Positions 15,276-26,226 are shown, counted from the stretch's first letter. The stretch: DNA of 64,000 bases from Croceicoccus sp. YJ47 (GCF_016745095.1 NZ_CP067087.1:1848501-1912500); one strand, 5' to 3'. Numbers and translations are program-made. The notes: a model not told the origin generated them from the sequence alone.

Positions 15276-17817
15276 CGTTGGAACCAAGCTGTGCGAATCC
15301 CTGCAATATCTGATCGGCGGCGTAGGGTTTGACGACCATCGGAACGCCGCGAAACTCGACCGGCACGGTGTCCTCGCCGCCGTAACCCGATGCAAAGATG
15401 AAGGGAATCTTCGCATCGCGCAAGCGTTCCGCCGTCGGCGTGCTGGTTTCCCGCCCGAGGTTGAAGTCCAGCATGGCGATGTCGATGCCATCCGCCTCGA
15501 TCGCGCGCAACGCGGCCTTGTTGCTCGCGGCGAGGACGACCTCGCTTGCGCCGAGGTCGATGAGCTTGTCCTCCGCGTCGAGCGCGATCAGCGCGCTATC
15601 CTCGACCAGCAGGATACGCTTGCCCGCGATAGTCGCCTTGCCCGCATCGCTGGAATAGGATGGGCGGGCCGCACCCTGGCGCGAGGGTTCGGCATTGTCG
15701 ATGTAGCGGGCGGGAATGCGGAACTGCGCCTCCAGCCCGGCGGTGCGATAATGCACCTCGGCCTCGCCGCCGAGCTCGTGCGGAATCGAATCGCGGATGA
15801 TGGTCGTGCCGAAACCGCGCCGTTTGGGCGGCATGACCGCCGGCCCGCCCTTTTCGACCCAGTCGACGAGCAGCGCGCCGTCATCCTCGACGCGCCATTC
15901 GACGCACACCTTGCCGCTGTCGCTCAACGCGCCATATTTCGTCGAATTGGTGGTCAGCTCGTGCACGACGAGCGCCATGACCGTAAAACCGTCCGGCGTG
16001 ATCGTCACCTCCGGGCCGACCATCTCGATGCGCTCCGCCTGCCCGTGGAGATAGGCCGAGGCCTCCGTCGTGATGAGGTCGCGCAAATGGGCCGGGCCCC
16101 ACTGATCCGCGGTCAGCTGATCGTGCGCGCGGGCGAGCGACTGAATCCGCGAATCGAGCGTGCGGGTGAAGCTGTGAATATCGTCCGCCTCGCGCCCGGT
16201 CTGCCCGACGAGCGCGCGGATGAGCGCGAGGATATTGCGCACCCGGTGGTTGAGTTCGGCGATGAGCAGGTTCTTCTGCTCGCCCGCCTGCCGGCGTTCC
16301 TCGCTCGCCGCCTCGGTGAGGCGGAGCACGACTTCCAGCAATGTCGTGCGCAGCGAATTGGCGATGCGGATCTGCGCCGGGGTAAACGGGCGCGCCTCGC
16401 CCCGGACGAGTTCGGACCATTCCTCGAAACTCTTGCGCGGGGAAAGGCGCGGGCCGTTGGGTCCGTACTCGACGCTTTTTTCCGCATTGCCGGCCCAGCG
16501 GACCGAGCGCAGCTGCTCGGCCCGGAACATCACGACGTAATCGCGCGGTCGGCGCGAGATCGGCACGGCAAGCAGGCCGGCCGCGCGCCCTTCGTATTCG
16601 CGCGCCTCGTCGAGGATTTCGGAAATGCGCGTGGTGGTGAGAACCTCACCCTTCGATTTCTGGTTGAGCGCGCCGATCAGCGTCCTGAACTGCTCCTCGC
16701 TCGGCGTCATCCCGCTCAGCGAGATTTCGCCGTCGACCATCACGCCGACGCCATCGGCGGGGATCGCGTCCAGCATGATCTCCCCGATCCAGTCGGCGTC
16801 GTAAAGCCGGTCATTGTCGCGCGCGGCGGCGGACATCAACCGGTTGGAAACCTTGCGGGCCTCGTCCTCATACGCCATTTCCTCGGCGCGCAGCTTGCGT
16901 TCGAGCACGAGGGAGAACATCAGTCCGAACAGCTCCGCGGCGCTGCGTTCGGCAAAGCTGGGCAGGCGCGGTTCGTGATGGTGGCAGGCGAACAGACCCC
17001 ATAGCCTGCCATCGACGATGATCGAGATGGACAGCGAGGCGGACACGCCCATGTTCTTGAGATATTCGATGTGGATCGGCGACACCGCACGCAGCAGCGA
17101 CAGCGAAAGATCGACCGGCGGCTGATTGCGTGGTTCGATGGCGACGGAGGCCTCGTTCACGTCGCAGATGATCCGGAACGTGTTGCGCACGTAAAGGCGG
17201 CGGGCCTGTTGGGGAATGTCGGTCGCCGGGAAATTCAGCCCCATGAAGCTGTCGATCCCGTTTTCGAGCGCTTCTGCCACGACCTCGCCGCTGCCGCTTT
17301 CGGCAAAGCGATAGACCATGACACGGTCGAAACCGGTCAGCATCCGGCACTGCCGCGCGCCGTCGCGCAGCAGGGCGTTGAGCGTCGGCGCCCCGTCGAT
17401 CCGCTGGATCATGCTGCGCACGGTGGAGGAGACTTCGAGCTCGTCGCCCTTTGCCGGTTCGCATTCGATGATGAGCTGATCGCCCGAGAAATGCACGGCC
17501 ACGTCGAACTTGCGGCCATCCTCGCGCAGTTGCAGCGAGAAGATGCGTTCCACCGCGTCGTCGGTGCGCAGCATCACGACCCGGCGGCGAATCTGCTTGA
17601 TCGCGAAGGGCAGGAAGATGTCGGTCAGCGTTTCGCCGATCAGCGCGTCCGTATCCGCGCCGAGGAAGGGGGCGGTGTTGGCGGCGCGCTGCACGATCCA
17701 GTCGGCACTGGTCGCGAGGAGGAACCCGAAAGGCTGTATCGCCCCCAGGATGTGGATCGGTTCGCGGTCGCAATTGGTAAGATCGACCTCGGCCAAATCC
17801 ATAGTCATCTCATTCAA
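15268..17817 (-). CDS. bphP: Bacteriophytochrome hybrid kinase (PAS-GAF-PHY-HWE kinase-receiver)
   Basis: This 849-aa red/far-red light sensor has bilin-attachment Cys16 (TNCDREPIH), then PAS, GAF (PATDIP about 197-202) and PHY (to about 500). The HWE kinase follows (LNHRVRNILAL, His about 524; N-box Asn624; W-V-E about 653-655). A C-terminal receiver has Asp784 (MLDFNLG) and Lys830. The attached receiver may take the phosphate itself; no DNA-binding output is present. A TTG start is chosen because GGAGG sits 7 nt upstream and TTGA overlaps the heme oxygenase stop; ATG 17808 or 17802 are alternatives. Heme oxygenase upstream supplies biliverdin. Confidence 0.93.
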   Translation of the reverse strand: MNEMTMDLAEVDLTNCDREPIHILGAIQPFGFLLATSADWIVQRAANTAPFLGADTDALIGETLTDIFLPFAIKQIRRRVVMLRTDDAVERIFSLQLREDGRKFDVAVHFSGDQLIIECEPAKGDELEVSSTVRSMIQRIDGAPTLNALLRDGARQCRMLTGFDRVMVYRFAESGSGEVVAEALENGIDSFMGLNFPATDIPQQARRLYVRNTFRIICDVNEASVAIEPRNQPPVDLSLSLLRAVSPIHIEYLKNMGVSASLSISIIVDGRLWGLFACHHHEPRLPSFAERSAAELFGLMFSLVLERKLRAEEMAYEDEARKVSNRLMSAAARDNDRLYDADWIGEIMLDAIPADGVGVMVDGEISLSGMTPSEEQFRTLIGALNQKSKGEVLTTTRISEILDEAREYEGRAAGLLAVPISRRPRDYVVMFRAEQLRSVRWAGNAEKSVEYGPNGPRLSPRKSFEEWSELVRGEARPFTPAQIRIANSLRTTLLEVVLRLTEAASEERRQAGEQKNLLIAELNHRVRNILALIRALVGQTGREADDIHSFTRTLDSRIQSLARAHDQLTADQWGPAHLRDLITTEASAYLHGQAERIEMVGPEVTITPDGFTVMALVVHELTTNSTKYGALSDSGKVCVEWRVEDDGALLVDWVEKGGPAVMPPKRRGFGTTIIRDSIPHELGGEAEVHYRTAGLEAQFRIPARYIDNAEPSRQGAARPSYSSDAGKATIAGKRILLVEDSALIALDAEDKLIDLGASEVVLAASNKAALRAIEADGIDIAMLDFNLGRETSTPTAERLRDAKIPFIFASGYGGEDTVPVEFRGVPMVVKPYAADQILQGFAQLGSNDE

Positions 17818-18476
17818 GAAAGGTCCTCCGACAGGGCCTGCGCGGCTCGCCGAAAATGTTGAAATGTTTCTATAGCAGAATCAGACGCTTCGTCCAACCA
17901 ATCCGGCCCATGCTGCGCAGCCTCGCCATCGAGCGCGTCGCAGAACGCGCGCCAGCGGGCGCCATGGTCGACAGGCGGCGAAAGATAGCGCGTCGGCAGC
18001 CCGTCCGGAACCTGCCGGACGAGCAATTGCCCGCCCAGCCGCGAGCCCTCGATGACATATTGCACGCCCCATGCCGCGGCGCCGCGCGCGTCCGACGCGA
18101 TGATCGGCATGGGCAGGAACGCGCCCAGCGCGGCGAGATCGTCGGCGAGCTGCGGAAAGCGCGGCGTCCATTGCGGCCAGCCGCGCCCCGTCACCGCCAG
18201 TTCCAGCCCCGGCAGCGCCATCGCATGCGCGGCGAGGAAGGCGCGGTAATGCTCCTCCCGCGAAAGGTCGAACGGGGCAAAGGCCGCCTCGGTCGCATCG
18301 TGCTGCGCCATGGTGCGTTCGCGCAGGACGAAACGGGCGGGCTGGCGTTCGCTCGTAATGTCCGCGGCTTCGCGTTTCGCGGGCCTGTCGCGACGCATGG
18401 CGAAAGGTCCGCCCTTGCTGCCAAGCGGGCGGGGGCGATAGACGGCATAGCCTATCGCGGGCAGATCGAGCCGCAT
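17814..18476 (-). CDS. bphO: Biliverdin-producing heme oxygenase of the phytochrome operon
   Basis: The 220-aa product (194 aa from ATG 18398) matches bacterial BphO. LRERTMAQHDATEAAF contains the likely proximal heme ligand His, FDLSREEHYRAFLAAHAMALP follows, and YVIEGSRLGG is the conserved distal helix. It opens heme to biliverdin, CO and iron, providing the chromophore for the phytochrome encoded directly downstream with a TTGA overlap. The first about 26 residues from ATG 18476 are not conserved in the family as I know it, so the true start may be 18398. The upstream host-attachment-like gene ends 17 nt before ATG 18476. Confidence 0.85.
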   Translation of the reverse strand: MRLDLPAIGYAVYRPRPLGSKGGPFAMRRDRPAKREAADITSERQPARFVLRERTMAQHDATEAAFAPFDLSREEHYRAFLAAHAMALPGLELAVTGRGWPQWTPRFPQLADDLAALGAFLPMPIIASDARGAAAWGVQYVIEGSRLGGQLLVRQVPDGLPTRYLSPPVDHGARWRAFCDALDGEAAQHGPDWLDEASDSAIETFQHFRRAAQALSEDLS

Positions 18477-18493
18477 GGTGTCGTCTTTCTTGC

Positions 18494-18901
18494 TCAAGCG
18501 GAAAGGAGCGTCTTCTCGATGCGCTCCGTCGTTTCGCCGGTCAGCGTCTTGGCTTCCTCGCCAATGATGATCGCCTCCAGCGATTTGTGATAATGGCGGC
18601 GCATCTCGCCGAGCGTCTTGGGATCGGCGGCAATGGCCAGCGTCTCGATCGTCTTGTCGAGCGCGGCGCGGTTCAGCCATTCGGCAACGGCGGCGGCATG
18701 CGCCAGCTCGTTGAGATCGGTCGCGCCGGTGCGCTGCCCGGCATCGTCTTGATGCTTGACCCCGGCGCTGAAATTGGTGGGGTCGAGATCGGGCTTCGCC
18801 TGCTCGCTGAGCTTGGGCTCGTCGGGCGAGCCATCGTTGCGCATCAGCACGAAACGCGTCCCGTCGACAATGGCAAGATGAGCTTTGTGAGGAAGGCGCA
18901 T
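18494..18901 (-). CDS. Host-attachment (BaeRF12-like) protein
   Basis: The 135-aa product begins MRLPHKAHLAIVDG, with GTRFVLMRNDG after it, and ends with the LAIAADPKTLGEMRRHYH...LTGETTERIEKTL pattern. This matches the family described as 'protein required for attachment to host cells', later grouped with archaeo-eukaryotic release-factor-like domains (BaeRF12). The biochemical role is not established; the related fold suggests RNA or ribosome association. It is the first gene of the phytochrome operon, 17 nt before bphO. Why such a protein would be co-expressed with a light sensor is unclear. Confidence 0.75.
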   Translation of the reverse strand: MRLPHKAHLAIVDGTRFVLMRNDGSPDEPKLSEQAKPDLDPTNFSAGVKHQDDAGQRTGATDLNELAHAAAVAEWLNRAALDKTIETLAIAADPKTLGEMRRHYHKSLEAIIIGEEAKTLTGETTERIEKTLLSA

Positions 18902-19006
18902 ATTCTTTAATCCCGGTGTTCGTGTTCTGTCTTCTACTGTGCCAACGCGCGAAAGCCGCTTCGGGTCCGGGCCCGGCGCTCTGAATCCGGGTCGCTCCTG
19001 CGCAAG

Positions 19007-19040
19007 GAAAAGGGGCCGGAAGGCGAATGCCCCCGGCCCC
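19007..19040 (-). terminator. groEL terminator
   Basis: GGGGCCGG (19012-19019) pairs with CCGGCCCC (19033-19040); on the minus strand the hairpin is followed by TTTTCCTT. It lies 40 bp past the groEL stop. Confidence 0.7.
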
Positions 19041-19079
19041 CGTTCGCAACGTCGCGTGGACGGTGCGGAATGGCAGGCT

Positions 19080-20765
<1,686 letters not shown>

Positions 20766-20798
20766 TTATGATGGGGTGTAGAAAAGCGGCGGCGTGGA

Positions 20799-21086
20799 TC
20801 AGCCGATCACGCCCAGAACGTCGCTTTCCTTCATGATGAGCAGGTCTTCGCCGTCGACCTTGACCTCGGTGCCCGACCATTTGCCGAACAATACGCGGTC
20901 GCCTGCCTTCAGGTCCATCGGCGTGACGGTGCCGTTTTCGGCACGCGCGCCCGAACCGACGGAGACGATTTCGCCCTCGCTCGGCTTTTCCTTGGCGCTG
21001 TCGGGGATGATGATGCCGCCGGCGGTCTTTTCGTCGGCTTCGATGCGACGGACCAGAACGCGGTCGTGCAGCGGACGGAATGCCAT
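20799..21086 (-). CDS. groS: 10-kDa co-chaperonin GroES
   Basis: The 95-aa product ([19 protein letters not shown]) has the mobile-loop region [19 protein letters not shown] and the roof segment [15 protein letters not shown]. It caps the GroEL cavity. The ATG at 21086 follows AAGAGGGCACAACT, giving a ribosome binding site. It is the first gene of the groESL operon, with a promoter and CIRCE element 36-98 bp upstream. Confidence 0.97.
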   Translation of the reverse strand: MAFRPLHDRVLVRRIEADEKTAGGIIIPDSAKEKPSEGEIVSVGSGARAENGTVTPMDLKAGDRVLFGKWSGTEVKVDGEDLLIMKESDVLGVIG

Positions 21087-21121
21087 AGTTGTGCCCTCTT
21101 CCATTATGGATGAAACATGGA

Positions 21122-21148
21122 TTGGCACTCTGTTATGTTGAGTGCCAG
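21122..21148 (-). promoter_or_regulatory. CIRCE operator (HrcA binding site)
   Basis: TTGGCACTC (21122-21130), a 9-nt spacer, then GAGTGCCAG (21140-21148). This matches the CIRCE consensus TTAGCACTC-N9-GAGTGCTAA in spacing and core. It lies right at the predicted groES transcription start, where bound HrcA would block the promoter. Confidence 0.93.
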
Positions 21149-21155
21149 TGCGGCG

Positions 21156-21184
21156 CATATGGTTCGGACGACGGCACGCGTCAA
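21156..21184 (-). promoter_or_regulatory. Predicted groESL promoter
   Basis: On the minus strand, TTGACG (21184-21179), a 17-bp spacer and CATATG (21161-21156) form a housekeeping-type promoter whose start falls at about 21149, next to CIRCE. The same bases also resemble an alphaproteobacterial heat-shock sigma-32 promoter (CTTG ... CCATAT), so dual control is possible. Confidence 0.65.
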
Positions 21185-21275
21185 GGGACGAGAACACGCA
21201 AATTTTCACAAAGTGCAGCCGGCCCGACGCAGGCCACGCCTCGTCACGTCCGGCTCTGATTTCCGGGCGATTTTT

Positions 21276-22661
21276 TCAGCCCGCCGCCGGTCGATCGAGG
21301 ATGAGCCGGTCGCGCGCATGCCAGCGCCACAGCATCATCACCCCCGTCACCGAAAGCCCGACCGCCAGCCCGATCCACACCCCCGTACCGCGCAGCGGCG
21401 TGTGAAAGCCCAGCACCCATGCCGTCCCGAACCCGAACGGCCAGTACCCGATGAGCGCGAACAGGAACGGCACGCGCGTATCGGCCAGCCCCCGCAGCAG
21501 TCCCGCGCCCATCGCCTGGTATCCGTCGGCAAGCTGAAATGCGGCGGCCACCGCCATGTATCCGATGGCGAGCGACACGATCCCCGCATTCGCCGGATCG
21601 TTCACGTCGATATAGGCGGAGAGCAGCAGCCGCGGGATGGTCAGCATGGCCAGCACGAACACCGCCGCAAACCCGGTGACGAGGATCAGCCCGGCCCATC
21701 CGGCCAGTGCGATCCCGCCGCGGTTGTCCCGCCCATGATGCAGGCCGACGCGGATCGTGGCGGCCTGCGAAATGCCGAACGGCACCTGGAACGCGAGCGC
21801 CGCAATCTGAAGCGCGACCGTATGCGCCGCCAGCTCAAGCTCGCCCAGCGCGCCCATCAGGAACGCGGCGCTCGAAAACAGGCCAGCCTCCGCCATGGTG
21901 ATCGCCGCAATGGGCAGCCCGATCCGCCAGATGTCGAGCAGGCGCACCACATCGGCGCGCCACAGACGCCCGAACAGGTAATAGCGCCGCATGCGCCGGT
22001 CGGTCTGGATGATGACGATATAGGCGACCAGGGTGGCGAGCGCGGTGATGACGCTGGCCAATGCCGCGCCGCGCAGGCCGAGTTCCGGAAAGCCCCAGTT
22101 CCCGAAGATCAGCAGCCAGTTGCCCAGCCCGTTCACGAACAAGGCAAACACCGTGACCCATGTCGCGATCGCCGCACGGCCCAGCGTCGACACGAAAATG
22201 CGCAGCACCGCCGCCGCCACCGCGGGCACCGCACCGAACGCCACCACGGTGAGATATTCGCCGGCAAAGGCGGTGACTGCCGCCGGTTGCCCGGTGACGC
22301 GCATGATCGGCTGTCCCGCAAAGGACAGCGCCATGATGAACAGCCCCGCAAGCGCCGCCACCCAGAGCGCCATGCGGATCGAACGGCGCACCTCGCGCAC
22401 CGCGTGGCGCCCCCGGCCCAGCGCCGACGCGGCCAGCGGCGCAACCGCCCCGACAAGCCCCATCGCGCACCATAGCGACAGCCCGTAAATGCTCGTCGAC
22501 AAGGTGATGGCGGCAAGCTGTTCGGTGCCGAGCCGGGCGACGAAGATCACGTCGATGGCATAGACGGCCATCTGCAACAGATTCGCCGCGGCCAGCGGCG
22601 CGGCGAGCCGGGTCGATTCGCGCAATTCGTCGCGCATGGGAGGGGAGAGCAGTGCGGCCAT
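21276..22661 (-). CDS. MATE-family multidrug/toxin exporter
   Basis: The 461-aa integral membrane protein has about 12 hydrophobic helices. Family segments include LAAPLAAANLLQMAVYAIDVIFVARLG near the N-terminus, an internal duplicate (WRIGLPIAAITMAEAGLFSSAAFLMG) and PFGISQAATIRVG. MATE proteins expel cationic drugs or metabolites in exchange for Na+ or H+. The substrate cannot be read from sequence. It is monocistronic, running toward groES, and divergent from the PagL-like gene. ATG 22661 gives a short basic N-terminus; ATG 22637 (MRDELRES) is an alternative. Confidence 0.88.
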   Translation of the reverse strand: MAALLSPPMRDELRESTRLAAPLAAANLLQMAVYAIDVIFVARLGTEQLAAITLSTSIYGLSLWCAMGLVGAVAPLAASALGRGRHAVREVRRSIRMALWVAALAGLFIMALSFAGQPIMRVTGQPAAVTAFAGEYLTVVAFGAVPAVAAAVLRIFVSTLGRAAIATWVTVFALFVNGLGNWLLIFGNWGFPELGLRGAALASVITALATLVAYIVIIQTDRRMRRYYLFGRLWRADVVRLLDIWRIGLPIAAITMAEAGLFSSAAFLMGALGELELAAHTVALQIAALAFQVPFGISQAATIRVGLHHGRDNRGGIALAGWAGLILVTGFAAVFVLAMLTIPRLLLSAYIDVNDPANAGIVSLAIGYMAVAAAFQLADGYQAMGAGLLRGLADTRVPFLFALIGYWPFGFGTAWVLGFHTPLRGTGVWIGLAVGLSVTGVMMLWRWHARDRLILDRPAAG

Positions 22662-22819
22662 GGATGGCGCCGCCTATGGCAAAGCGCCGTCGAGCGAAAG
22701 GGGGCGTTTCCTCCATTGCGCTCTTTCCACCGGGCCGGGCCGCTTCGGGCGCGAGGGGACGGGATGGCCGCGGCGGGCAGTCAGACAGGCGAAAGGATTG
22801 CCGATCTAGGGAGAAACGC

Positions 22820-23380
22820 ATGGATATTGCCCGCATCATTCCGACGGCCGCCGTGCGCCGCACCGCCCTCGCGCTCGCGGCATTGACCGCCGCGCAGCCC
22901 GCCATGGCGCAGGAACTCTACGCCGGGGTGTACGCCCATGCGGTCGACACGCCCTTCACCCTCGAAACGGGGGAGGGCGGGGTCGATATCGCCGGCGGAT
23001 ATCGTTTTGCGCGCGAAGAAGCGCTGTCCTTCATCGGGAGCCCGTCGCCCTATGTCGTGGCGTCGGTCAATCTCGATGGCGACACCAGCTTTGCTTACGG
23101 CGGGCTGAGCTGGAAGATTGGCAAGGGGCCGGTTTACGTGCGGCCCGGCATTGGCCTCGTCGTGCACGACGGTCCGGAACGCCGGGTGCGGGCCGATGGC
23201 CGCCGGCTCGATCTCGGCAGCAGGGTGCTGTTCGAGCCGGAGATCGCGGTCGGCACGCAAATCAACGACACGCTCTCGATCGAGGCGAGCTGGATGCATG
23301 TCAGCCATGCCCGCCTCTTCGACAGGGAGCAGAACCCCGGCCTCGACATGATCGGCGCCCGGCTCAACTGGCGGATCTAG
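22820..23380 (+). CDS. PagL-like lipid A 3-O-deacylase/acyloxyacyl hydrolase
   Basis: The 186-aa product has a signal peptide ending PAMAQ and a beta-barrel-like remainder ending in an aromatic-containing strand (ARLNWRI). The segment SWMHVSHARLF followed by NPGLDMIG fits the PagL active-site motif (catalytic His and Ser as HVS). PagL enzymes remove the 3-O acyl chain from lipid A in the outer membrane. The third catalytic acid is not certain here. ATG 22820 follows GGGAGAAACGC, a good ribosome binding site. It is divergent from the MATE gene and converges with the GST gene. Confidence 0.75.
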   Translation: MDIARIIPTAAVRRTALALAALTAAQPAMAQELYAGVYAHAVDTPFTLETGEGGVDIAGGYRFAREEALSFIGSPSPYVVASVNLDGDTSFAYGGLSWKIGKGPVYVRPGIGLVVHDGPERRVRADGRRLDLGSRVLFEPEIAVGTQINDTLSIEASWMHVSHARLFDREQNPGLDMIGARLNWRI

Positions 23381-23412
23381 GCGCGGGGCCGCGGTCCTGC
23401 CGATAAAGGGCT

Positions 23413-24042
23413 TCAGGCGTAGGCGTAAGGGCCGCCCTTCTGAAGCGCGGTGCGAAACGCCGGGCGGGCGTGAACCTTGTCCAGCCAGGCCATCGAATTG
23501 GGCCTGCCATTGTCGAGCCCCGCCCGCGATGCCGCCGCCTCCAGCGGAAAGCTCATCATGATGTCGGCGCCGGTCATCTCGTCCCCTGCGAACCAGGGCG
23601 ATTTGCCCAGCTCGTCCTCGATAAAGTCGAGATGCACGTCGATCATCGGCTGCAGCCGCTTCATCGCGATCTTGCCCATGATCGGGATCTTCGACACCAC
23701 CAGTTTCAGGAGCAGCGGCGGCATCGCCGACCCCTCGGCGTAATGCATCCAGAACCGGTATCGCAGGCGCTGATCCTCATCCGCGGGGGCACCCATCCGC
23801 CCATCCGCCTTTTCGATCAGATATTCGACGATCGCGCCGGTTTCGGCGATCGTGCGGCCATTGTCCGAATCGGTGATGACCGGCGATTTGCCGAGCGGAT
23901 GCACTTTCTTGAGCGCACGCGGGGCGAGCATCGTCTTCGGATCGCGCTCGTATCGCGCGATGTCATAGGCAAGGCCCAGCTCCTCCAATATCCAGAGGAT
24001 GCGTTGCGAACGCGAGTTTTCGAGATGGTGCACGGTAATCAT
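23413..24042 (-). CDS. Glutathione S-transferase family protein
   Basis: The 209-aa product has an N-terminal thioredoxin-like domain: MITVHHLENSRSQRILWILEELGL holds the Ser/Arg active-site region, GKSPVITD the cis-Pro loop, and TIAETGAIVEYL the glutathione-binding turn. An all-helical C-terminal domain contains ADIMMSFPLEAA. It probably conjugates glutathione to electrophiles or acts on peroxides; the substrate is unknown. It lies alone, 214 bp downstream of the rplL stop region, with its own start in that interval. Confidence 0.88.
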   Translation of the reverse strand: MITVHHLENSRSQRILWILEELGLAYDIARYERDPKTMLAPRALKKVHPLGKSPVITDSDNGRTIAETGAIVEYLIEKADGRMGAPADEDQRLRYRFWMHYAEGSAMPPLLLKLVVSKIPIMGKIAMKRLQPMIDVHLDFIEDELGKSPWFAGDEMTGADIMMSFPLEAAASRAGLDNGRPNSMAWLDKVHARPAFRTALQKGGPYAYA

Positions 24043-24182
24043 CGGCTTTTCCCCTTTGCGGCCATTTCCGGGCCTTTGCGCATGGCGTAACCGGTTTGGC
24101 GCCGTGCGTCACCCGCAATTGACGTATGCGTGAGGGGCCGGGTGCATGGGCAGCGCGTGCATCGCCCGCCAAACCGCGCACG

Positions 24183-24214
24183 AAAAAGGGCGACCTCTTG
24201 CGCGGCCGCCCTTT
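24183..24214 (-). terminator. rplJL terminator
   Basis: AAAGGGCG (24185-24192) pairs with CGCCCTTT (24207-24214), with five T after the hairpin on the minus strand. It lies about 43 bp past the rplL stop. Confidence 0.82.
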
Positions 24215-24256
24215 CCCTTGGTGATCCGGTGAAGGATCGATTCGTAAGCGTAAGGC

Positions 24257-24631
24257 TTACTTCAGCTCGACGGTGCCGCCGGCTTCCTCGATCTTCTTCT
24301 TGATCTCTTCGGCTTCCGCCTTGTTCACGCCTTCCTTGATGGGCTTGGGCGCGCCTTCGACGAGACCCTTGGCATCCGCGAGGCCCAGGCCGGTGATGGC
24401 GCGGACTTCCTTGATGACCTGGATCTTCTTGCCGCCGTCGCCGGTCAGGATGACGTCGAATTCGTCCTTCTCTTCGGCGGCGGGGGCATCGCCGCCCGCG
24501 GCGGGGCCGGCAACCGCAACGGCGGCAGCGGCGGAAACGCCCCATGCGTCTTCAAGAGCGGTCGCCAGTTCGGCGGCTTCGAGGACGGTCAGCTTCGACA
24601 GTTCGTCGACGAGGTTCTGGATATCGGCCAT
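24257..24631 (-). CDS. rplL: 50S ribosomal protein L7/L12
   Basis: The 124-aa product has the N-terminal dimerisation helices ([25 protein letters not shown]), an Ala/Gly/Pro hinge, and the C-terminal factor-binding domain ([33 protein letters not shown]). It forms the ribosomal stalk that recruits elongation factors. It follows rplJ by 70 bp and ends at a terminator. The pair runs opposite to rpoBC, unlike the usual rplKAJL-rpoBC order. Confidence 0.98.
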   Translation of the reverse strand: MADIQNLVDELSKLTVLEAAELATALEDAWGVSAAAAVAVAGPAAGGDAPAAEEKDEFDVILTGDGGKKIQVIKEVRAITGLGLADAKGLVEGAPKPIKEGVNKAEAEEIKKKIEEAGGTVELK

Positions 24632-24701
24632 TTCAAATCACTCCAATTTTCATCTGTCGCCGGGCCGGGGCCGCGGCGCATTATACGGTTTCGAAAACGT
24701 C

Positions 24702-25217
24702 TTACGCGGCGTCCTTGGCGGCATAGGCGCCGAACACACGGGCGAGCTTCGCTGCCGGCGCATTGGCCAGCTGGGCGATCTTCGTCGCCGGCGCATTGAC
24801 CAGCCCGACAAGCTTTGCACGCAGTTCGTCGAGGCTCGGCATCGAGGCCAGCGACCTCACGCCTGCTTCGTCGAGAACCTGCGAACCCATCGAACCGCCG
24901 ACGATTTCCAACTTGTCGTTGGTCTTGGCGAATTCGACGGCGACCTTTGCCGCCGCAACCGGATCGACCGAGGTCGCCAGCGCGGTGGGGCCGGTCAGGT
25001 AATCGGCGATACCGGTATAATCGGTATCCTCGATGGCCCGCTTGGCAAGACGGTTCTTCGCCACCTGATAGGTTGCGCCGGCTTCGCGCATCTTCTGCCG
25101 CAGGTCGGTCGACTGTGCGACCGTGAGGCCGAGATTGCGGGTGACGACCACCACGCCCACCTCGTTGAAGGTTGCGTTGAGCTGCGCGACCGCATCGGTT
25201 TTTTGCGAACGATCCAT
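24702..25217 (-). CDS. rplJ: 50S ribosomal protein L10
   Basis: The 171-aa product ([17 protein letters not shown]) contains the rRNA-binding [20 protein letters not shown] and the C-terminal helix ([14 protein letters not shown]) that binds L7/L12 dimers. It anchors the stalk. ATG 25217 follows GAAGGAGTAAGC, a strong ribosome binding site. L10 usually represses its own mRNA through a leader structure. The 286-bp upstream interval could hold such a leader, but I have not identified it. Confidence 0.97.
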   Translation of the reverse strand: MDRSQKTDAVAQLNATFNEVGVVVVTRNLGLTVAQSTDLRQKMREAGATYQVAKNRLAKRAIEDTDYTGIADYLTGPTALATSVDPVAAAKVAVEFAKTNDKLEIVGGSMGSQVLDEAGVRSLASMPSLDELRAKLVGLVNAPATKIAQLANAPAAKLARVFGAYAAKDAA

Positions 25218-25503
25218 GCTTACTCCTTCACAATGGCCGCGACCGGGCAAACCCGAATACGCGACCGGCTACGTTTGTCCGCATCGCCGAAACGACGCGG
25301 GCGAGTCCGTTGAGGGGGGAAGGAGCGCGCCGGAGCGCGAAATGGCGCTTTCGAAAAGGAAAGGCCGAAAGAAACTCTTTTCCCCGTCTAGGCCGGAAAT
25401 TAAGAGGGGAACCCTCACCAGCTGTCTCGGACGGATGAACGGCGCCACCCGGGTTGCGGGCGCGTCGCTCTGCCGCCGCCCTCTAACGATCCGGCGGCCG
25501 ATG
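25218..25503. other. rplJ upstream region
   Basis: 286 bp between rplJ and the stop of the membrane-protein gene, which is on the same strand. It should contain the rplJL promoter, and perhaps an L10 leader RNA. No ORF with family-like sequence is present. I could not define promoter boxes or a terminator here. Confidence 0.4.
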
Positions 25504-26226
25504 TCAAGCCGTATGCGCACGGCCATCGAGCGGGCCGGGCCGGATCGCCACGACATAGACCACCGCCGCCAGCACCGGCGTCAACCAGCCCACGATCAGC
25601 GCATCGGCGATCAGCAACGCCCATTTGCCGAACGATCCGGCAATGAGCGCCGCCCCGATCCCCAGCGCATAATGCACCCCCAGCAGCGGCAGGATCGCCA
25701 GCATCGAAAACCCGACGGCGAACACGAAATGCGGGAGCATCGTGCGGATCGAGGCCACCGGCGCAATCCAGATGCCGAGCGGCGCACCCGCGACGAATCG
25801 CGAGGCCAGCGGCGCGAAGATCAGTGAAAAGACGAAGAAACCGGTCCCCACCGGCGTATCGGCGGTGAACACGAACAATCCCAGCGCGGCCAAAAGCATC
25901 TGCAGGCTGAGGACGGCGGCAAACAGGCAGATGGCGCGCGGCTCCAGCGTGCGGGCCGCTCGTGCATCGCGCCCGCCGGACACAAAACGGATGACCCAAT
26001 AGGTCGAGAGGTTGAGCGCGAACACTTTCAAGAAGGCGAGGCCGACCGGCAGGGCATCGTCCTCCATCGTGCGGAAACGCGCCATGCTGTCATACAGGCC
26101 GCCCTGCATTTCGGCGGCATGCTGAACCATTTCCGCCGCGACGGGGATCAGGGCGAGCAACGGGCAGGCGGCGACGAACGCGAGGCTTTCGCGATGCGCG
26201 AAGCGAAAGCCCTCGATGAAACGCAT
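25504..26226 (-). CDS. Hypothetical polytopic membrane protein
   Basis: The 240-aa product has about five or six hydrophobic helices (for example [65 protein letters not shown]). A charged segment ([17 protein letters not shown]) lies between them. It resembles uncharacterised inner-membrane proteins and I assign no function. ATG 26226 follows GGGAGAGTGGCC. It lies between rplJL and rpoBC, transcribed toward rplJ and away from rpoB. Confidence 0.65.
   Translation of the reverse strand: MRFIEGFRFAHRESLAFVAACPLLALIPVAAEMVQHAAEMQGGLYDSMARFRTMEDDALPVGLAFLKVFALNLSTYWVIRFVSGGRDARAARTLEPRAICLFAAVLSLQMLLAALGLFVFTADTPVGTGFFVFSLIFAPLASRFVAGAPLGIWIAPVASIRTMLPHFVFAVGFSMLAILPLLGVHYALGIGAALIAGSFGKWALLIADALIVGWLTPVLAAVVYVVAIRPGPLDGRAHTA

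Noticed and set aside
21117..22475. A 452-codon plus-strand frame opposite the MATE gene
   Set aside because: Arg/His/Pro-rich translation typical of antisense in GC-rich DNA; the MATE protein on the other strand is clearly real.
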